64,000 nucleotides of DNA from Acidimicrobiales bacterium (GCA_035531755.1 DATKSK010000003.1:62001-126000), one strand, 5' to 3'; shown: positions 54,496 to 63,118, counted from the first letter of the stretch. Made by a program: numbers and translations. Notes: generated by a model not told the origin, from the sequence alone.

Positions 54496-54498
54496 TTC

Positions 54499-55401
54499 GT
54501 GGAGCTGTGCCTGGCGATCGACATCGGGGGCACCAAGCTGGCGGCCGGGCTCGTCGCCCGTGACGGCGAGCTGCTCGGCGCGAAGCGGGTGCCCACACCG
54601 GCCACCGGCGACGCCGACGAGCTCTTCGGCGTTCTGGCCGGGCTCGTCGGCGCGCTGCTGGACGACCCCGCGGTCCAGGGGACGGGCGACGGCGCCGCGC
54701 CCGTGGCGTGCGGCGTGGGGTGCGGCGGCCCCATGGACCTCGTCGCCGGCACCGTGTCGCCCCTCAACATCCCGGCCTGGCGGGAGTTCCCGCTGCGCGC
54801 CCGCCTCGAGCGGCTCACCGGCCTGGTCGTCGCCTTGGACAACGACGCCAAGGCGTTCGCGCTCGGCGAAGGGTGGACCGGCGCAGCCAGACAGCACCGC
54901 GACTTCATCGCCATGGTGGTGTCCACCGGAGTCGGCGGGGGCGTCGTCGTCGACGGCCGTCTCCTCGACGGCGCGTCGGGCAACGCCGGCCATGTCGGCC
55001 ACGTGATCGTCGAGCCCGACGGCCGGCATTGCGGGTGCGGGGCACAGGGATGCCTCGAAGCGGAGGCCTCGGGCACCGCCATCGCGGCGATCACCGGGCG
55101 GCCGGCGACCGACGCCACCCCCGACGTCGTGGCGCGCACCGGTCGCCTCGTCGGTCGGGCCGTCGCCTCCGTGGTGAGCCTGCTCGACGTCGACCTCGCC
55201 GTGGTCGGCGGCTCGGTGGCCCTCGGCTTCGGGGCGCCGTTCTTCGCGGCCGCCAAGGCCGAGCTGCGCGACCGGGCGCAGCTGTCGTTCACCGCCGGCG
55301 CCAGCATCGTCCCGAGCGGGCTCGGCGCCGCCGGCCCGCTCGTCGGGGCCGGCGCCGTCGGCTGGCGACAGGCCGACCGGGGACCGGCGGAGGCGTCGTG
55401 A
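54499..55401 (+). CDS. ROK family sugar kinase (glucokinase-like)
   Basis: 300 residues from GTG 54499. ATP-binding AIDIGGTKLAAGLV near residue 6, LDNDAKAFALGE, STGVGGGVVVDG, and the ROK zinc signature GHVIVEPDGRHCGCGAQGCL followed by EAEASG. Most such proteins phosphorylate glucose or related sugars. No helix-turn-helix is attached, so it is a kinase rather than a NagC/XylR repressor. It overlaps the next gene as GTGA. Confidence 0.88.
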   Translation: MELCLAIDIGGTKLAAGLVARDGELLGAKRVPTPATGDADELFGVLAGLVGALLDDPAVQGTGDGAAPVACGVGCGGPMDLVAGTVSPLNIPAWREFPLRARLERLTGLVVALDNDAKAFALGEGWTGAARQHRDFIAMVVSTGVGGGVVVDGRLLDGASGNAGHVGHVIVEPDGRHCGCGAQGCLEAEASGTAIAAITGRPATDATPDVVARTGRLVGRAVASVVSLLDVDLAVVGGSVALGFGAPFFAAAKAELRDRAQLSFTAGASIVPSGLGAAGPLVGAGAVGWRQADRGPAEAS

Positions 55402-55706
55402 CGGCCGGGACCGCCGTGGGAGGAGCCCGCCCGGCCACGAGCCCCGCCACCCGGGCGGCCACCGTCGTCCTGTCCGTGGTGGCGGTGCGGCCGTGGCTGT
55501 GGCCGTCGGCCGTGGCCGAGGTGGCGCGGCTGGCGGCGCCGGGATGGTGGCGTCGGTGGCCGCCGGTGCCCCTGCCCGACGATGCGCTGTGGAGGTTCCG
55601 CATGGAGACCGCCTACGGCGGGGCCGGGGACACGACTCCTGACGCACAGGACGTGGTGTCGTTCCTGACCTGGTGCGGCCGCATGGGACGGTGGCGCCGG
55701 CGCTGA
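55398..55706 (+). CDS. Conserved-looking small protein of unknown function
   Basis: 102 residues from GTG 55398, overlapping the kinase stop as GTGA. I do not recognise a named domain. It has a hydrophobic-aromatic stretch (VRPWLWPSAVAEV), then APGWWRRWPPVPLPDD, ALWRFRMETAYGG and DVVSFLTWCGRM near the end. The tryptophan-rich spacing suggests a real folded protein. Close coupling to a kinase implies a linked role, but nothing more can be said. Confidence 0.7.
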   Translation: MTAGTAVGGARPATSPATRAATVVLSVVAVRPWLWPSAVAEVARLAAPGWWRRWPPVPLPDDALWRFRMETAYGGAGDTTPDAQDVVSFLTWCGRMGRWRRR

Positions 55707-55717
55707 GGGGCGGCGCA

Positions 55718-55759
55718 GCGCCGTCAGTCGGGCGCCGTCAGTCGGGCGCCGTCTGCCGG
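55718..55759. repeat. Three 14-bp tandem repeats before the HNH gene
   Basis: Two exact copies of gcgccgtcagtcgg and a third with two changes, in the 88-base gap between the unknown protein gene and the HNH gene. Not coding. Confidence 0.88.
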
Positions 55760-55781
55760 GGCGATCGTCGCGGGCCCGGGG

Positions 55782-55787
55782 TAGCCT
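55782..55787 (+). promoter_or_regulatory. Leaderless-type -10 for the HNH gene
   Basis: TAGCCT ends seven bases before the ATG at 55795. Confidence 0.6.
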
Positions 55788-55794
55788 CGTCGTG

Positions 55795-56331
55795 ATGTTG
55801 GCCAGGGAAGCCGGCGCCAAGGGGGCGAACCGAGCCCTCGTGCTCAACGCCACCTTCGAGCCGCTCGGGCTCGTCTCCACGCGCCGCGCACTGCTCCTCG
55901 TGCTCGCCACCAAGGCCGAGCTGGTCCACGCCACCGAGCAGGTCTTCCGCTCCGAGCGCACCGCCTTCCCGGAGCCCTCGATCGTGCGCCTCGCCCGCTA
56001 TGTCCGGGTTCCCCATGACCGGACGGTGGCGGTGAACAGGCGCACGGTGTTCGCCCGCGACGGCCACCGCTGCCAGTACTGCGGGCTGGCGGCCGAGAGC
56101 ATCGACCACGTCATGCCGCGCAGCCGGGGCGGCCTGCACGCCTGGGACAACGTCGTGGCCGCCTGCCGCCGCTGCAACACCCGCAAGGAGGACCGCCTGC
56201 CGCACGAGGTGGGCCTGGTCCTGCGCACCCAACCGTCCGCCCCTCGCCAGCGCGTCTGGCTGCTCGCCATGAGCGGAGGCGCGCGTGACGAATGGGCGCC
56301 CTACCTCGGCGAGCAGTCCCTCACCGCGTGA
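55795..56331 (+). CDS. HNH endonuclease domain protein
   Basis: 178 residues from ATG 55795. N-terminal part with [20 protein letters not shown]; the C-terminal HNH fold has [40 protein letters not shown], with the paired CxxC zinc ligands and histidine. This class is widespread in Actinobacteria as a chromosomal single copy, with roles not settled. No inteins, introns or restriction genes are near. The stop overlaps the next gene as GTGA. Confidence 0.88.
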   Translation: MLAREAGAKGANRALVLNATFEPLGLVSTRRALLLVLATKAELVHATEQVFRSERTAFPEPSIVRLARYVRVPHDRTVAVNRRTVFARDGHRCQYCGLAAESIDHVMPRSRGGLHAWDNVVAACRRCNTRKEDRLPHEVGLVLRTQPSAPRQRVWLLAMSGGARDEWAPYLGEQSLTA

Positions 56332-57056
56332 CCGTCCCCCGCGGGGGCGGATGGTCGGTGCAGCCGCGTGCCGGGACGGCCCACGCCCTGCACGAGCCGT
56401 GGCCGGCGGCGCCGCTGCGGACGGGGCGCGTCGTGGCGCCGTGCTCGGTGCTCGCCGGCCCCGCCATCGTGCTGGGCAGCACCCAGGGCCCCGACGTGGT
56501 CGACACGGCGCGCGCCGCGGCGCGCGGCACCGACGTCGTCCGCCGCGGCTCGGGGGGTGGGGCGGTCGTGGTGGCGCCCGGCGCCCAGGTGTGGATCGAC
56601 GTGTGGCTGCCCCGTGACGACGTGCTGTGGGACGACGACGTGGTGCGGTCCTCGCGCTGGCTGGGAGAGGCGTGGGCCCGCGCGCTCGGCGCGTTGGGCG
56701 TGGTGGGCCTGCAGGTGCACACGGGCCGGGCCACGCGCTCGGACTGGGGCGGGCTCGTGTGCTTCGCCGGGCTCGGGCCGGGGGAGGTGACCGCCCACGG
56801 CGCCAAGCTGGTGGGCATCGCCCAGCGGCGGGTGCGCGCCGGCGCCCGCCTGCACTCGCTGGTGCCGCTCACCTGGCAGCCGTCGTCGGTGACGGAGCTC
56901 CTGGCGCTCGGGCCCGAGGGGGCGGGGCGCGCCGAGCGCGAGCTCGCCACCCTCGCCACCGGACTGCGCGCCGTCCTGCCCGGCCCCTGGCGGGAGTCCA
57001 CCGACGAGGAGATCGTGACGTCGGTGGAGGAGGCCTTCGTGGCGTCGCTGCCCTGA
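56328..57056 (+). CDS. Lipoate/biotin-protein ligase-like protein (LplA/BPL family)
   Basis: 242 residues from GTG 56328. The BPL/LplA core is visible: RRGSGGGAVVV (ligand loop) and HGAKLVGIAQRR with the likely catalytic lysine, plus LHSLVPLTW. The family attaches lipoate, biotin or octanoate to carrier domains. The sequence lacks an obvious DNA-binding domain. Whether it ligates lipoate or another acyl group, or is inactive, cannot be told from motifs alone. It converges on the DUF1634 gene. Confidence 0.8.
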   Translation: MTVPRGGGWSVQPRAGTAHALHEPWPAAPLRTGRVVAPCSVLAGPAIVLGSTQGPDVVDTARAAARGTDVVRRGSGGGAVVVAPGAQVWIDVWLPRDDVLWDDDVVRSSRWLGEAWARALGALGVVGLQVHTGRATRSDWGGLVCFAGLGPGEVTAHGAKLVGIAQRRVRAGARLHSLVPLTWQPSSVTELLALGPEGAGRAERELATLATGLRAVLPGPWRESTDEEIVTSVEEAFVASLP

Positions 57057-57127
57057 CGGCGCGCCTGGCGGTTCGCGGCGGCGTCGGCGCACGGCCCGGT
57101 GCTTCGGCGCTCCGGCGGCGCGACGGC

Positions 57128-57574
57128 CTAGCCCAACGCGAAGGACGCCAGCAGGACGGCCAGCACCGCCACGGTGATCACCACGAACGCCCCGTCCCGC
57201 TGCAGGGCGAAGCCGACGGCGCCGACCGCCACGCGGAACACCGGCGTGGCGATGAGCAGGAGGACGCCGAGCATCACGATCGACGGTCCGTTGCCGTGCC
57301 CCACGCCGCGCGCGACCGCCCCGACGGTGTGGGGGAAGCGCAGGGCGGCCGGGTGCAGGACCCCGCGGCGCATCTCCGCCAGCGAGCGGCGCGCCGCCTG
57401 GCGTGTCGACGCCGCCGTCACCGTGACCACGGACCCCGCGGCGATGACGAGGCAGCTGCCCACGACGCCCACCCGCAGCACCGCCGCCACCGCCGCCTCG
57501 ATGCCGCCCATGGCGGTGGCGGCCGGATCGGTGGCGGCTCCCACCCCGGCGCCGGTCCCGTCGTTCGTCGTCAT
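57128..57574 (-). CDS. DUF1634 membrane protein
   Basis: 148 residues from ATG 57574. Three membrane segments at about 25-50, 95-118 and 125-145. The sequence and the position right after a TauE/SafE gene (ATGA overlap) identify DUF1634, a small partner often encoded with such transporters. Function is unproven; a subunit or regulatory role for the transporter is likely from the conserved pairing. Confidence 0.8.
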   Translation of the reverse strand: MTTNDGTGAGVGAATDPAATAMGGIEAAVAAVLRVGVVGSCLVIAAGSVVTVTAASTRQAARRSLAEMRRGVLHPAALRFPHTVGAVARGVGHGNGPSIVMLGVLLLIATPVFRVAVGAVGFALQRDGAFVVITVAVLAVLLASFALG

Positions 57575-58407
57575 GCGACGCCCTTCACCACCATGTCGAC
57601 GGCGACGACCAGCACCACCACGGCGAAGAGGAGTCGCAGGCGCCGCGGGTCCATGCCGGTCAGCACGCGCGAGCCGACCAACGCGCCCACCAGGACGCCC
57701 ACGGCCACCGGGGCGGTGATGAGCGGGTCGATGTCGCCGCGCGCGAAGTAGACCCCGGCAGAGGCGGCGGCGGTGACGCCGATCATGAAGTTGCTCGTGG
57801 CGGTGGAGACCTTGATCGGCAGCCCCATGGCGAGGTCCATGGCCGGGACCTTGAGCACTCCCGATCCCACGCCGAGGAGCCCGCTCACCGCGCCCGCGAC
57901 GTACATGAGCGCAAGCCCGGCCTTGGAGCGCGCCACGCGGTACGACACGACGCGTCCGCGTGACGCGTCCGGGTACGAGCCGTGGAGCCCGAGCCGATCG
58001 GCGAGCGCGTCGGGTGGGGGTGGCGGCCGGTCCTCCAGGCGCTTGCGCCGCGCCACGGCGACGCCCGACAACACGAGGACGATCGCGAAGACGATGTAGA
58101 GGACGCGCGGCACGAGCAGCGAGCCGACCAGTGCGCCCGTGACCGCGCCCGTCGTCGTGGCGAGCTCGAGGAACATGCCGACGCGCATGTTGGCCATGTG
58201 CTCGCGCACGTACGCCACCGCGGCGCCGCTCGACGTGGCGATCACCGCCACGATCGACGCGCCGATGGCCAGTCGGATGTTGACGCCGAACACCAACGTC
58301 AGCGCGGGCACGACGATGAACCCGCCACCGAGCCCGAGCAGCGCGCCGAGGCCCCCGGCGGCGACCCCCACGGCGAGCAGGACGAGCGACAGCTCGATCG
58401 GGGTCAC
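57571..58407 (-). CDS. TauE/SafE family anion permease
   Basis: 278 residues from GTG 58407. About eight membrane segments in two halves, each starting with a glycine-rich segment: LGALLGLGGGFIVVPALTL and VSGLLGVGSGVLKVPAM. The basic Pro-rich loop near 122-155 joins the halves. The family exports or imports sulfur-containing and other organic anions such as sulfoacetate or sulfite. Specificity is unknown. Forms an operon with the DUF1634 gene. Confidence 0.9.
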   Translation of the reverse strand: MTPIELSLVLLAVGVAAGGLGALLGLGGGFIVVPALTLVFGVNIRLAIGASIVAVIATSSGAAVAYVREHMANMRVGMFLELATTTGAVTGALVGSLLVPRVLYIVFAIVLVLSGVAVARRKRLEDRPPPPPDALADRLGLHGSYPDASRGRVVSYRVARSKAGLALMYVAGAVSGLLGVGSGVLKVPAMDLAMGLPIKVSTATSNFMIGVTAAASAGVYFARGDIDPLITAPVAVGVLVGALVGSRVLTGMDPRRLRLLFAVVVLVVAVDMVVKGVA

Positions 58408-58413
58408 CGCCCG

Positions 58414-58419
58414 AGATTA
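58414..58419 (-). promoter_or_regulatory. Leaderless-type -10 for the TauE/SafE gene
   Basis: TAATCT on the minus strand ends six bases before GTG 58407, showing that the signature also occurs on the minus strand. Confidence 0.6.
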
Positions 58420-58573
58420 CGCATCCGGGGCGGTACGCCCGGCGTGGCCGGCTCGTGGGCCCGGGGCGGCCCGGTCCGTGCGCCGCGGGGCGGCCGGCGA
58501 CAGCGGTGGGCGACAGCGGTGGGCGATGGCGGGGGGACCGGGCGAGGGTGGCGCGCCGTGGGGTGGGTTGGCA

Positions 58574-58602
58574 TTGACCTGTGGGGGAGTGGGGGCTAAA
58601 GT
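58574..58602 (+). promoter_or_regulatory. mraZ promoter
   Basis: TTGACC (58574-58579), 17 bases, TAAAGT (58597-58602). Transcription from near 58609 leaves about 60 bases of leader. This is probably the main dcw promoter. Most of the 264-base divergent gap left of it shows nothing. Confidence 0.72.
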
Positions 58603-58615
58603 GGCGAGAAGTGGA
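58581..58615 (+). promoter_or_regulatory. MraZ-binding direct repeats
   Basis: GTGGG (58581), GGGGG (58591), GTGGC (58601) and GTGGA (58611) recur every ten bases across the -10 and start of the mraZ promoter. This matches the spaced TGGGN-type repeats to which MraZ binds, and predicts autorepression. Confidence 0.7.
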
Positions 58616-58671
58616 GTAAGGGGGAGGAGCCCGCGAACAATGCGGGAGGAGCGTCGTGGGAGCTCGATTCG

Positions 58672-59091
58672 GTGGCACGGTTCTTCGGGACGTACGAGCA
58701 TTCGCTCGACAGCAAGGGTCGGGTCATCCTGCCCTCGCGGTTCCGCGCACCTTTCGAGCACGGCGGCTTCCTCACCCAGTACCGGGACGGCTGTCTGGCG
58801 CTGTGGACCCCCGACGGGTTCGAGCAGCAGATGGAGGAGATGCAGCAACGTGCCGCCAGCGGGAAGAACGACAGGAACATGGCGCGCTTCTGGGCGTCGG
58901 CCACCCAGGACCTGGAGGTCGACCGTCAGGGACGGATGGTGCTCCCGGCGAGGATGCGCGAGTACGCCGGGCTCACCGGCGACGTGGTCATCGTGGGGGT
59001 CATCGACCGGGTGGAGCTGTGGGACCCGGCGCGCTGGGAGGAGAAGGTCGCCCCCGAGGAGCAGCGACTGACGGAGGGCGCCGACGACTGA
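58672..59091 (+). CDS. mraZ: Transcriptional regulator MraZ
   Basis: 139 residues from GTG 58672 with GGGAG nine bases upstream. Two tandem SpoVT/AbrB-like units: FFGTYEHSLDSKGRVILPSR and ATQDLEVDRQGRMVLPARM, each with the DxKGR/DRQGR turn. MraZ binds direct repeats and represses the division and wall cluster; repeats are present in its own promoter. First gene of the dcw cluster. Confidence 0.97.
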   Translation: MARFFGTYEHSLDSKGRVILPSRFRAPFEHGGFLTQYRDGCLALWTPDGFEQQMEEMQQRAASGKNDRNMARFWASATQDLEVDRQGRMVLPARMREYAGLTGDVVIVGVIDRVELWDPARWEEKVAPEEQRLTEGADD

Positions 59092-59105
59092 GCCCCTGCG
59101 GGGGC
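59092..59105 (+). terminator. Small hairpin right after mraZ
   Basis: GCCCC (59092-59096), a four-base loop and GGGGC (59101-59105) directly follow the mraZ stop. It may be a weak attenuator before rsmH. Nothing else is clear in the 242-base gap. Confidence 0.35.
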
Positions 59106-59333
59106 GGCGCCCGACACGCCGGACCGGCCCCCGTGGCGCGTCACGGCGACACGGACGACGACGAGAGGAGCAGCACCAGGCACGGCCGGGCGGCCCGGTC
59201 GCAGGATCGTAGGCACATCAGGAGCATGCGCAGCCCCTCGGCTGGTTCGGTGGAAGACTCCTCCTCCGCCCGCTTCCAACCGAGTCGCAGGAGCAACCCT
59301 CCCGACGGCATTCCGCCAGTCGAGGGGCTGCGG

Positions 59334-60275
59334 ATGCCCCAGGTGTTCACCCACGAGCCGGTGATGGTCGACGAGGTCGTCGCGTTGTTCGCGCCGACGC
59401 CTCCCGGCGTGGTGATCGACGCCACGGCGGGGGGTGGGGGCCACGCGGCGGCGCTGCTCGCCGCCCATCGGCACCTGCGGGTGCTGTGTCTCGACCAGGA
59501 CCCCGAGGCCGTGGAGGCGACCGCCACCCGGCTCGAGGGATACCGGGACCGGGCCGTGGTCCGCCACGCCCGCTTCGACCGGCTGGAGGACGTGGCCGCC
59601 ACCGTCGGGGTGGAGCCCGGGTCCCTGAGCGGCGCCCTCTTCGACCTCGGCGTCAGCTCGCCGCAACTCGACCGGGCGGCGCGGGGGTTCTCGTACCGCC
59701 AGGACGCCCCGCTCGACATGCGGATGGACCCGGGTGCCGGGCCCAGCGCCGCCGAGCTGGTGAACACCATGAGCGAGCAGGACCTGACCCGCCTGTTCGC
59801 GCAGCACGGCGAGGGGCGGTTCGCCCGGCGCATCGCCCGTGCCGTGGTGGCGGCGCGTCCGGTCACCACCACCGGGGTGCTGGCCGAGGTCGTGCGCTCG
59901 GCCATCCCCGCCGCCGCCCGCCGCCAGGGCGGCCATCCCGCCCGGCGCGTCTTCCAGGCGCTACGCGTCGCCGTCAACGACGAGCTGGCCGTGCTCTCCG
60001 AGGCACTGCCCGTCGCCGTCGGGATGCTCGCCCCCGGCGGCCGTTGCGTGGCCATCGCGTACCACTCGGGGGAGGACCGCATCGTCAAGGCGGCCTTGGC
60101 GCGCGCCGCCACCGGTGGCTGCGCCTGCCCGCCGGGGCTGCCGTGCTCGTGCGGGGCGGTGTCGCTCGGGCATCTCGTGTTCCGCGGGGCGCGCCGTCCC
60201 GGCGCGGACGAGGTGGCGCGCAACCGCCGGTCCGAGAGCGCGCGCCTCCGGGCCTTCGAGCGGGGTGAGCTCTGA
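59334..60275 (+). CDS. rsmH: 16S rRNA m4C1402 methyltransferase RsmH
   Basis: 313 residues from ATG 59334 with GAGGGG seven bases before it. SAM motif VIDATAGGGGHAAALL near residue 25, FDLGVSSPQLDRAARGFSY, DMRMDP, HPARRVFQALRVAVNDE and AYHSGEDRIVK. It methylates C1402 of 16S rRNA. A longer in-frame extension back to ATG 59226 has no conserved part. The stop overlaps ftsL (TGATG). Confidence 0.95.
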   Translation: MPQVFTHEPVMVDEVVALFAPTPPGVVIDATAGGGGHAAALLAAHRHLRVLCLDQDPEAVEATATRLEGYRDRAVVRHARFDRLEDVAATVGVEPGSLSGALFDLGVSSPQLDRAARGFSYRQDAPLDMRMDPGAGPSAAELVNTMSEQDLTRLFAQHGEGRFARRIARAVVAARPVTTTGVLAEVVRSAIPAAARRQGGHPARRVFQALRVAVNDELAVLSEALPVAVGMLAPGGRCVAIAYHSGEDRIVKAALARAATGGCACPPGLPCSCGAVSLGHLVFRGARRPGADEVARNRRSESARLRAFERGEL

Positions 60276-60727
60276 TGGCGCCGGCGGTCGCGCCCGAGCG
60301 CCTGCGGCGACTGCCCGTCCCCGACGGTGATCCCGGGGCACACCATGAGCCGCCCGTCGCCGAGGAGACCGAGCGCCGCGGGCCGAGCCGGACGCTGCCG
60401 CGCACGGCGGTCGCCTGTGCGGTGCTGGTCGTCACCAGCCTGCTGCTGGTCGCCGGCGCCAACGCCTACCTGACGCAGGGCGAGGTCCGGCTCACCCGGA
60501 TGCAGCAGCAGCTGACCACCGACCTCGGCAACCATTCGGACCTCGAGTTGCGGGTGTCGACGATGGGAGGGCCGTCCACCGTCGTCTCCAAGGCCCAGCA
60601 GCACGGCCTCGACGCCCCGCAGAAGGTGACCGACATTCCCCAGGTCACCACGCCCGCATCGGCGGCCACCACCACGACGGCCGTCACGGCCGGACACACC
60701 AGCACCCGGTCGACCGGCACCCGGTGA
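60275..60727 (+). CDS. ftsL: FtsL-like septum protein
   Basis: 150 residues. A polar N-terminus, one membrane segment at about 46-66, then a coiled-coil-like region with VRLTRMQQQLTTDLGNHSDLE and a PST-VVSKAQQHGL segment like FtsL. The Thr/Ser-rich C-terminus is not conserved. FtsL connects FtsQ/FtsB to FtsW/FtsI at the divisome. Sequence similarity in this family is low, so position between rsmH and ftsI carries most weight. Confidence 0.82.
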   Translation: MAPAVAPERLRRLPVPDGDPGAHHEPPVAEETERRGPSRTLPRTAVACAVLVVTSLLLVAGANAYLTQGEVRLTRMQQQLTTDLGNHSDLELRVSTMGGPSTVVSKAQQHGLDAPQKVTDIPQVTTPASAATTTTAVTAGHTSTRSTGTR

Positions 60728-63090
60728 CCCGGGCTCCGAAGGGCCGAGGGGAGCGTCGTGCGCGCCCCGGTGCGGGGGCACCGGCCGGTGCCCGGTCGAA
60801 GGCTGCGGGCGCGGGCGCCAAGGGACCGACCGTGGCGCGCCCCGTGACCACACGACCGACTGCTGCGCGTGTGGTGGCCAAGCGCCCGGCGGCACCGCGC
60901 CCCGTGGCCAAACGCGCCACGAGCGCGCGCCCGGTCGCCAAGCAGCCGACCGCGGTGCGTGTCGTGGCGGAGCGATCGTCGCCGGCGCGCGCCGTCGGCA
61001 CGGCGTCGACCCGTGGTGGCGCCGGGGGCACGACGGCGACGCGGGCCCCGGGGCGTCGCCCGGCCCCGCTCCGGCGGCCGCCGCCGCTGGCGCCCCGGAC
61101 CCGGTCACGCCGGCGGGGTTACGAGCGCCGCGCCGCGCCGCCGCCGCGCCCGGCGCGCCACCTCACGGTGGGTCTCCCCCTGCGGCGGGTCGGTGTGATG
61201 CGCGTCGTCGTCCTCCTCGTGTTCGTCGCCCTCGCCCTGCGCCTGGTGGGCGTGCAGGTGTTCGCCAGCAACCGCTACGCCGCCATGGGGGCCGCCGAGG
61301 TCACGACCACCGTCCACGTGTCGGCCGTGCGCGGGGGGATCTACGACCGCAACGGCGCCGCCATGGCGCTGTCGGTGCCCCGGTCGACGATCGTGGCCGA
61401 CCCCTTCCTCATCCCGCACCCGCAGGCGGTCGCCGTCGTGCTGAGCCCGGCGCTCGGTGTGCCGGTGGCGCAGTTGCGGGCCGAGCTCTCGGAACACAGC
61501 GGCTTCGTGTACCTGGCCCACAAGGTCGGCTCGGCCGTGGCCCAGAAGGTCCTGACCTTCGCCCTGCCCGGGATCAACGTGCTCCCCGACACCGAGCGCG
61601 TCGACCCCGACGGCTCGCTCGCCGCGCCGCTCCTGGGGCAGGTGGGCGCCGAGGGGTTGGGCCAGTCGGGGCTCGAGTACAAGTTCAACGCGCTCCTCGC
61701 CGGCCGGAGCGGCACGGCGACGCTCGAGATGTCCCCCGACGGCGTCCCGCTCCCCGGGCGCACGATCCGTGCCTCGGGGTCGTCCCCGGGCACCGGCTTG
61801 GAGCTCACGGTCGACCAGTCCCTGCAGTACGTGACCGAGCAGTCGCTCGGGGCCGAGGTGCTGGCGTCGCACGCCAAGAGCGGGATCGCCATCGTCATGG
61901 ACAGCAGGACCGGCGCGATCCTCTCGATGGCGGACGTGGTCTCCAAGACGGTGCCCGCCCCCACCCCTCCCGCCGCGCCGGCGGCCGCCACCACCACGAC
62001 GACCACGACGACCGTTCCCGGCACCCCGCCCACGCCGACCACGACCACCACCACGGCACCACCACCGCCGCCCATCACGAAGGTCGTGCAGGCGCCGCAG
62101 AACCTGGCCCTGACCCAGGTCTACGAGCCCGGCTCGGTCTTCAAGCTGGTGACGTTCTCGGCCGCCCTCCAGGACGGGATCATCACGCCCGACGAGGTGT
62201 TCACGGTGCCGAACACCCTCACCATCGACGGTTGGGTGTTCCACGACGCCGAGAACCATCCCACCGAGCAGCTCACCGCCACGCAGATCCTCGCCCAGTC
62301 GTCGAACATCGGGACGATCGAGATCGCGCAGCAGCTGGGGGAGGGGAGGCTGGCGGCGCAGATCGCCGCGCTCGGGTTCGGCCGCCTGTCGGGGCTCGGT
62401 TTCCCGGCGGAGTCCCCGGGGCTCGTGAAGAGCGACCCCGCGTCGTGGCGCGTGTCGGACATCGGCGCCACGCCCATCGGCCAGGACGACGCCGTCACCG
62501 CCCAACAGGTCCTCGACATGGTGAACACGGTCGCCACCGGGGGAGTGTTCGTCCCGCCGCGTCTTGTCCGGGCGACGGTCGCCCAGGACGGCACGGTGAC
62601 CAGGACGAAGGCCGGCGCCACCCACCGCGCCCTGTCGCGCGGCGTGACCGCACAGCTCACGACCATGATGGAGCAGGTGGTGCAGGACGGCACGGCCGTG
62701 ACCGCCGGCGTGCCGGGGTACACGGTGGCGGGGAAGACCGGGACCGCGCAGATCCCCGACCCGGTGCACGGCGGGTACCTGCCGGGCGCCTACATGGCCA
62801 CCTTCGCCGGGTTCGCCCCCGCCGAGCACCCGGCACTGTCCGCCGTCGTGGTCCTCGAGCAGCCCACGCCGATCTTCGGCGGCATCGTGGCCGCGCCGGT
62901 GTTCTCGCAGATCATGCGGTACGCGCTGCACCGCTACGGGATCCCGACCTCGCCCGGAGGCGGGTCGACCGGCGGAGCACCGCAGGCTGTGCCGTTTCCC
63001 CAGGTACCGGCGTCCCCCACCCTCACGGGCACCCCCAATGCGGCGACTACGATCGTCGCTTCCACCGGGACGACCACGGAAGGGCCGTGA
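60724..63090 (+). CDS. ftsI: Septal peptidoglycan transpeptidase FtsI (PBP3)
   Basis: 788 residues from GTG 60724, overlapping ftsL as GTGA. The first 150 residues are cytoplasmic, basic and repetitive (VARPV/AKRP/ARPVAK units). A membrane anchor lies at about 159-180, followed by the non-penicillin-binding domain with RGGIYDRNGAAMA. The transpeptidase has S471 in PGSVFKL, SSN at 526-528 and K671 in GKTGTAQ. A Thr/Pro-rich insert (about 412-459) interrupts the transpeptidase before the nucleophile. It crosslinks septal wall. The long N-terminus and the insert are unusual for FtsI. Confidence 0.94.
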   Translation: MTRAPKGRGERRARPGAGAPAGARSKAAGAGAKGPTVARPVTTRPTAARVVAKRPAAPRPVAKRATSARPVAKQPTAVRVVAERSSPARAVGTASTRGGAGGTTATRAPGRRPAPLRRPPPLAPRTRSRRRGYERRAAPPPRPARHLTVGLPLRRVGVMRVVVLLVFVALALRLVGVQVFASNRYAAMGAAEVTTTVHVSAVRGGIYDRNGAAMALSVPRSTIVADPFLIPHPQAVAVVLSPALGVPVAQLRAELSEHSGFVYLAHKVGSAVAQKVLTFALPGINVLPDTERVDPDGSLAAPLLGQVGAEGLGQSGLEYKFNALLAGRSGTATLEMSPDGVPLPGRTIRASGSSPGTGLELTVDQSLQYVTEQSLGAEVLASHAKSGIAIVMDSRTGAILSMADVVSKTVPAPTPPAAPAAATTTTTTTTVPGTPPTPTTTTTTAPPPPPITKVVQAPQNLALTQVYEPGSVFKLVTFSAALQDGIITPDEVFTVPNTLTIDGWVFHDAENHPTEQLTATQILAQSSNIGTIEIAQQLGEGRLAAQIAALGFGRLSGLGFPAESPGLVKSDPASWRVSDIGATPIGQDDAVTAQQVLDMVNTVATGGVFVPPRLVRATVAQDGTVTRTKAGATHRALSRGVTAQLTTMMEQVVQDGTAVTAGVPGYTVAGKTGTAQIPDPVHGGYLPGAYMATFAGFAPAEHPALSAVVVLEQPTPIFGGIVAAPVFSQIMRYALHRYGIPTSPGGGSTGGAPQAVPFPQVPASPTLTGTPNAATTIVASTGTTTEGP

Positions 63091-63118
63091 CCGCTCCGGC
63101 GGGCCCCCCACCGTGCGT

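Noticed and set aside
55795-56331. HNH protein as a restriction or homing enzyme
   Set aside because: No methyltransferase, intron or intein is nearby, and the gene sits in a normal operon overlapping a ligase-like gene.
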